Source of the DNA: CANHEE01 sp043777755
GTDB lineage: Bacteria > Bacteroidota > Bacteroidia > Chitinophagales > Saprospiraceae
NCBI GenBank assembly: GCA_043777755.1
Contig: JAYWHK010000339.1
Span: forward strand, 1-16,128
DNA: 16,128 nucleotides
Reading direction: 5' to 3'
In this document: piece by piece, positions 12,509-16,128 of the stretch
Position numbering within the stretch: the first letter of the stretch is position 1
How the letters are laid out: every line of letters begins with the position of its first letter
Notes under the pieces: model-generated
What the model saw: the letters and a program-made list of their open reading frames with translations, nothing else
Database searches by the model: none
What the model was told of the DNA's origin: nothing
Position numbers and translations under genes: made by a program

Positions 12509-15046
12509 ATGAAAAAAATTTTGCTTGCCGCATCTATCGCTTTCGGTGTTGTTCTATTCTTAAAAAATACAGACCTTTCTTTTGAGAAAAAAGAAGAAAA
12601 AAAAGAAAAGAAAAACCTTAATGCGCCCAACGAGCATTTTTACGCTCAAAGAATGTATCCTTTTTCAACCTTTGACATCGCAGGTTACGAACAAGCCTTG
12701 CAGGAAGCAGCGGCTTTTGACGCAAATACTTCGGACAGAGGTATGGCATCTTGGACAACGCAAGGGCCATTCAATATTGGCGCACGCATCACGACCATGG
12801 CTGTGCAATCTAACAATTCCAATATCGTTTATGCTGGATTTTCTGACGGTGGTGTTTGGAAAACAACAGATGGTGGCGCAAACTGGAATCCGATTTTTGA
12901 CAAGCAAAATTTCCTTTGCATTGCGCACATCAAAATTGACCCTAAGGACAATAAAATACTTTATGTCGCAACAGGCGACCCTGACATTTCGGGCTATCCT
13001 TCTATTGGTGATGGGCTTTACAAAAGTACAGATGGTGGTTTGACGTGGAAAAATATCGGACTTGGAAATACTCGAATCATTACTAAAGTAGAAGTTAATC
13101 CATTGAATACCAACATCTTGTACGCTGGAACGATGGGCGTTCCTTTTGAAAAAAATCAAGATAGAGGTTTTTACAAAAGTGCAGATGGCGGCACGACTTG
13201 GAAAAAAACACTTTTTGTCAGCGATTCTACGGGCGTGATTGACTTGGTGATGAATCCTACGAATCCGAATATTTTATACGCTGCCACTTGGGATAGGATT
13301 CGTAACAATAAAATTTCGACAGTTTCGGGCAAAGGCGCACGCATTTATAAGTCAATTGACGCTGGTGAAACATGGACACAACTCACAAATGGACTTCCTT
13401 CTGGCGCACAATCTCGCATTGGTTTGGCGATTTATGAAAAAAATCCAGACATTCTATATACTTCTTATGTTGGTACAAACTTGGAATTAAAAGGCATCTA
13501 CAAAACAAGCAATGCTGGTGTGCAATGGGATTCTGTAGCGACCACAGCCGCTGGTTTGGACGATGGATGTATGGCTGGTTTTGGTTGGTATTTTGGAAAA
13601 ATAAGAATTAATCCAACAAATCCTGATGATATTTCCCTTTTGGGCGTAGAATTATGGCGAAAAAAAGGCGCACAAGATGCTTGGGCTATCGGAACGCCAG
13701 AATGGTGGCTCTATGATGTTCATGCTGACAAACATGATTTGGTCTTCACAAACGACAATAAAATGTATTTGGCAACTGACGGTGGTGCTTACAAAAGTAC
13801 AGATAACGGAAAAACTTGGCAGGATATGGAGGACATTCCATGTACGCAATTTTACAGAATAGAAACAAGTCCACACGACAAAGGCGTTTATTACGGTGGT
13901 GCGCAAGACAATGGCTCAACGGGTGGCAATGCTGCCGAAGTTGATTGGCCTCGTATTTATGGTGGCGATGGTTTCCAAATGCGTTTTCACCCAACAGACC
14001 CAAAAACGTATTTTGTAGAAACTCAAAATGGCAATATTTCAGTTACTTTTGATGATGGTGATAATTTTTTCCCTGCATCTGATGCCATTCCAGATACTGA
14101 CCGACGCAATTGGGATATGCCTTACATATTGAGTCCGCACAATCCACTTACTATATATACAGGTACTTATAAAGTATATAAAGGTTATTATGACCCGCAA
14201 TTCAAAGATACACCGCTGTATGATAGTATCAGCCCTGATTTGACAAAAGGAAATATTTATGGCAGCCGATTTCATACAATTTCGACCATCGAAGAATCTC
14301 GAACAGTGGAAGGTTTGATTTATGTTGGTACGACAGATGGTAACGTTTGGAGAACAGACGATGCTGGTAAAAAATGGAACAAAATTACAGCTGGGCTACC
14401 CGATAGATATGTTACAAAAGTACTTCCTTTGAGTGCAACGGAAGTAGTGGTTACGTTTTCTGGCTATAAATACAATGATTTTACGCCACATATTTTTTAT
14501 TCAAAAGACAAAGGAACGACTTGGCAAAGCATCAAAGGCAATTTGCCAAATGTTGCCATCAATGACGTTTGTATTTTACCAGCGAATGGAACAAAAGTTG
14601 GTTTGGCAGTTGCAACGGACGCAGGAGTTTATATTGCTCCGCTTTTGCAAGCTCCTTGGTCACGCCTTGGCGACAATATGCCTTTGATAAAAGTATATAG
14701 CATAAAATACGATGCAAATACGAAAAATGTCGTGGCTGGAACTTATGCTCGCTCAATTCAAACTTGTCCTTACGTTTATGTATCGCCAGTCGGAACGGCT
14801 GATGTTCAAAATCCGAAAATTAAGGTTTTCCCTACAGTATTTTCTGAACAATTGCACATTACAAGCGATGATGCCGCTATTTCTAATATCGCCATTTTTG
14901 ACATGAATGGAAAAAATGTTTACCAAGAAAAAACAAACGATAAGAATAAAACACTGATCTTCAATAACTTACCAAAAGGAACATACATTGTTCAATTGAC
15001 GATGAGTGGAGAAAAAGTGCAAACGAGGAAAGTGGTAAAGCTGTAG
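12509..15046 (+). CDS. Secreted Asp-box (BNR/sortilin-like) repeat protein with type IX secretion sorting domain
   Basis: An 845-aa protein for export by the general secretory route and then the type IX system. A hydrophobic N-terminal segment (about 4-18) is followed by a striking lysine/glutamate cluster (26-36). The body is a beta-propeller-type array with at least eight Asp-box motifs of the form SxDxGxTW: KTTDGGANW, KSTDGGLTW, KSADGGTTW, KSIDAGETW, KTSNAGVQW, KSTDNGKTW, RTDDAGKKW and SKDKGTTW. These resemble the VPS10/sortilin-like glycosidase-related exo-repeats. Residues 771-845 form a type A C-terminal sorting domain (IKVFPTVFSEQLHI, DMNGKNVY, NLPKGTYIVQL, ending KVVKL). Substrate and enzymatic activity are unknown; Asp-box proteins include glycosidases and non-enzymatic adhesins. 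The start ATG is preceded by an AT-rich leader and a 17-nt inverted repeat. It lies between trpB and trpA without an evident metabolic link. Confidence 0.93.
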   Translation: MKKILLAASIAFGVVLFLKNTDLSFEKKEEKKEKKNLNAPNEHFYAQRMYPFSTFDIAGYEQALQEAAAFDANTSDRGMASWTTQGPFNIGARITTMAVQSNNSNIVYAGFSDGGVWKTTDGGANWNPIFDKQNFLCIAHIKIDPKDNKILYVATGDPDISGYPSIGDGLYKSTDGGLTWKNIGLGNTRIITKVEVNPLNTNILYAGTMGVPFEKNQDRGFYKSADGGTTWKKTLFVSDSTGVIDLVMNPTNPNILYAATWDRIRNNKISTVSGKGARIYKSIDAGETWTQLTNGLPSGAQSRIGLAIYEKNPDILYTSYVGTNLELKGIYKTSNAGVQWDSVATTAAGLDDGCMAGFGWYFGKIRINPTNPDDISLLGVELWRKKGAQDAWAIGTPEWWLYDVHADKHDLVFTNDNKMYLATDGGAYKSTDNGKTWQDMEDIPCTQFYRIETSPHDKGVYYGGAQDNGSTGGNAAEVDWPRIYGGDGFQMRFHPTDPKTYFVETQNGNISVTFDDGDNFFPASDAIPDTDRRNWDMPYILSPHNPLTIYTGTYKVYKGYYDPQFKDTPLYDSISPDLTKGNIYGSRFHTISTIEESRTVEGLIYVGTTDGNVWRTDDAGKKWNKITAGLPDRYVTKVLPLSATEVVVTFSGYKYNDFTPHIFYSKDKGTTWQSIKGNLPNVAINDVCILPANGTKVGLAVATDAGVYIAPLLQAPWSRLGDNMPLIKVYSIKYDANTKNVVAGTYARSIQTCPYVYVSPVGTADVQNPKIKVFPTVFSEQLHITSDDAAISNIAIFDMNGKNVYQEKTNDKNKTLIFNNLPKGTYIVQLTMSGEKVQTRKVVKL

Positions 15047-15065
15047 AAAAAGATTTATATTCACA

Positions 15066-15100
15066 ACGGATATTGGTTATTAGATATTAAGATATTGTAA
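15066..15100. repeat. GATATT-rich repeat
   Basis: GATATTGGTTATTAGATATT followed by AAGATATTG is the same short-period type as 8205-8296 but in the opposite orientation. Together these copies flank the non-trp block between trpB and trpA. Confidence 0.6.
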
Positions 15101-15143
15101 ACGTTTATCTAACTCAATATTCGCATAAGTAAGTTTTTATTAC

Positions 15144-15181
15144 AAAAAGCCGAATGTTGCCTTTGCAACATTCGGCTTTTT
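15144..15181. terminator. Strong hairpin between the T9SS gene and trpA
   Basis: A 17-bp perfect stem (15144-15160 with 15165-15181), loop CTTT, with A and T tracts at its ends: a textbook intrinsic terminator, probably for the secreted-protein gene. It ends only 30 nt before the trpA start, leaving little room for a trpA promoter downstream of it. Confidence 0.85.
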
Positions 15182-15211
15182 GTTGCGTTTAATTTATTAA
15201 ATTTAAAAAAA

Positions 15212-15988
15212 ATGACCAATAGAATTATCAGTTTATTTCAACATAAAAAAGACATTTTAAACATTTACTTCACCGCTGGTTTTCCACAATTGGCTGATAC
15301 AGAACGAATTATCGTTACATTGTCAGAAGCGGGCGCAGATTTGATTGAAGTAGGTATGCCTTACAGCGATCCTTTGGCAGATGGTGCTGTTATTCAGCAA
15401 AGTAGCGAAGTCGCACTCAAAAACGGAATGAAACTGGACATTCTTTTTAGCCAAATCAAAGCAGCACGAGCGAAAACCGAAGTTCCGATGGTAATGATGG
15501 GTTATGTAAATCAGGTTATGCAATATGGCGTAGAAAAATTCCTGTCAGAAGCTGCCGAAGCTGGTGTTGATGGTATGATTTTGCCCGATTTGCCTTTGGA
15601 GATTTATGAGCGTGAATTTCAATCTCTTTTTGAAAAATACAATTTGACCATTAGCTTTTTGATTACGCCGCAGACACCACAAAACCGTATGGAAAAAATC
15701 GAAACATTGAGCAATGCGTTTATTTATATTGTATCAAGTGCCGCAACAACGGGTGCAAAAACTGGTTTTTCAGAAACACAACTGTCTTATTTTCAAAAAA
15801 TTAAAGATATGAATTTTTCAAAACCAACATTGATTGGTTTTGGAATTTCGGACAATGCCGCTTACACAACCGCTTGTGAATTTGCCAATGGCGCAATTAT
15901 CGGAAGTGCTTTTATCAAAATGTTAGGAACAAGTACAGATTTGGAAAACGATGTCAAAGATTTTGTCAAAAAGATAAAGAATGAATGA
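15212..15988 (+). CDS. trpA: Tryptophan synthase alpha subunit (TrpA)
   Basis: Cleaves indole-3-glycerol phosphate to glyceraldehyde 3-phosphate and indole, passing indole to TrpB through the complex tunnel. The 258-aa (beta/alpha)8 barrel has the normal length. The catalytic pair is present: Glu46 in DLIEVGMPYSDPLADG and Asp57 in the same segment (equivalent to Glu49 and Asp60 of the Salmonella enzyme). Other conserved parts are YFTAGFP, MVMMGYVNQV, GVDGMILPDLP, FLITPQTP, IYIVSSAATTGAKTG with the flexible loop, and the phosphate-binding GFGIS and IIGSAF. The ATG at 15212 follows an A-rich leader. It stands apart from trpB, behind a terminator hairpin, so its expression control is unlikely to be simple co-transcription with the other trp genes. 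Confidence 0.97.
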   Translation: MTNRIISLFQHKKDILNIYFTAGFPQLADTERIIVTLSEAGADLIEVGMPYSDPLADGAVIQQSSEVALKNGMKLDILFSQIKAARAKTEVPMVMMGYVNQVMQYGVEKFLSEAAEAGVDGMILPDLPLEIYEREFQSLFEKYNLTISFLITPQTPQNRMEKIETLSNAFIYIVSSAATTGAKTGFSETQLSYFQKIKDMNFSKPTLIGFGISDNAAYTTACEFANGAIIGSAFIKMLGTSTDLENDVKDFVKKIKNE

Positions 15989-16017
15989 TAATTTTAATCT
16001 TACTAAGCCTTCAAGAC

Positions 16018-16128
16018 AAATGCCATTAAGCTAAGGAATTTGATTTTAAATGCTTTGCTCAACAACCTAAATTTACTTCCTGATGCCCTTACCCTAAAGG
16101 GAACTCAGACAAAAAAAGTAAATTTCTC
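16018..16128. repeat. Palindromic repeats downstream of trpA
   Basis: CATTAAGCTAAGG (16024-16036) is the exact reverse complement of 78-90 at the other window end. Further on, AAATTTACTT (16069-16078) and AAGTAAATTT (16116-16125) form 10-nt inverted arms. They enclose CCCTT/AAGGG (16086-16090 and 16097-16101), giving a stem-loop typical of dispersed repeats. No terminator with a clear T tract and no gene is visible before the window ends. Confidence 0.65.

Noticed and set aside
12665..13159. A 164-codon - strand frame opposite the T9SS protein
   Set aside because: It is a shadow of the Asp-box repeat region; no signal of an independent gene.
12509..15046. Link between the Trp-rich Asp-box protein and the trp genes around it
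   Set aside because: It has about 20 Trp residues, but most belong to the Asp-box motif itself, so the composition is explained by the family.

Overview
The window is an AT-rich chromosomal segment from a member of the Bacteroidota. The evidence is a type IX secretion sorting domain, a WG-repeat lipoprotein, a TonB C-terminal-like periplasmic protein, TAnnTTTG-type -7 promoter boxes, AT-rich start regions without clear Shine-Dalgarno sequences, and a four-helix-bundle (23S rRNA intervening-sequence type) gene. The genus cannot be named from the sequence alone.

The backbone is a complete tryptophan pathway on the + strand in the order trpE-trpG-trpD-trpC-trpF-trpB-trpA. It is unusually loose. 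trpE and trpG overlap by 4 nt. After that come a repeat-flanked four-helix-bundle gene with an internal stop (2357-2704), trpD, trpC and trpF. Two unrelated small genes follow: a possible PD-(D/E)XK nuclease-like protein and a cysteine-rich TonB_C-like secreted protein. trpB comes next. Between trpB and trpA lies about 7 kb of other material: sppA, a WG-repeat lipoprotein and an unrecognised gene on the - strand, then a large Asp-box/T9SS secreted protein on the + strand. All seven polypeptides needed to convert chorismate to tryptophan are intact by motif inspection.

The most striking layer is repetitive. At least six kinds of palindromic or inverted repeat sit between the genes: a GACTTACGACTA family around trpE, trpG and the four-helix gene; a GTTCTAACTAATTG family; a 35-nt perfect inverted repeat spanning the trpC-trpF junction; an ACCACGGAG inverted repeat after trpB; GATATT-rich repeats; and a CATTAAGCTAAGG element at both window ends. 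Three different palindromic elements lie inside the trpF reading frame and are translated in frame. This recalls Rickettsia palindromic elements.

No trp leader peptide with tandem Trp codons was found upstream of trpE. Strong intrinsic-terminator hairpins lie after trpB and only 30 nt before trpA. The trp genes are therefore probably not one transcript, and trpA needs either its own promoter or read-through.
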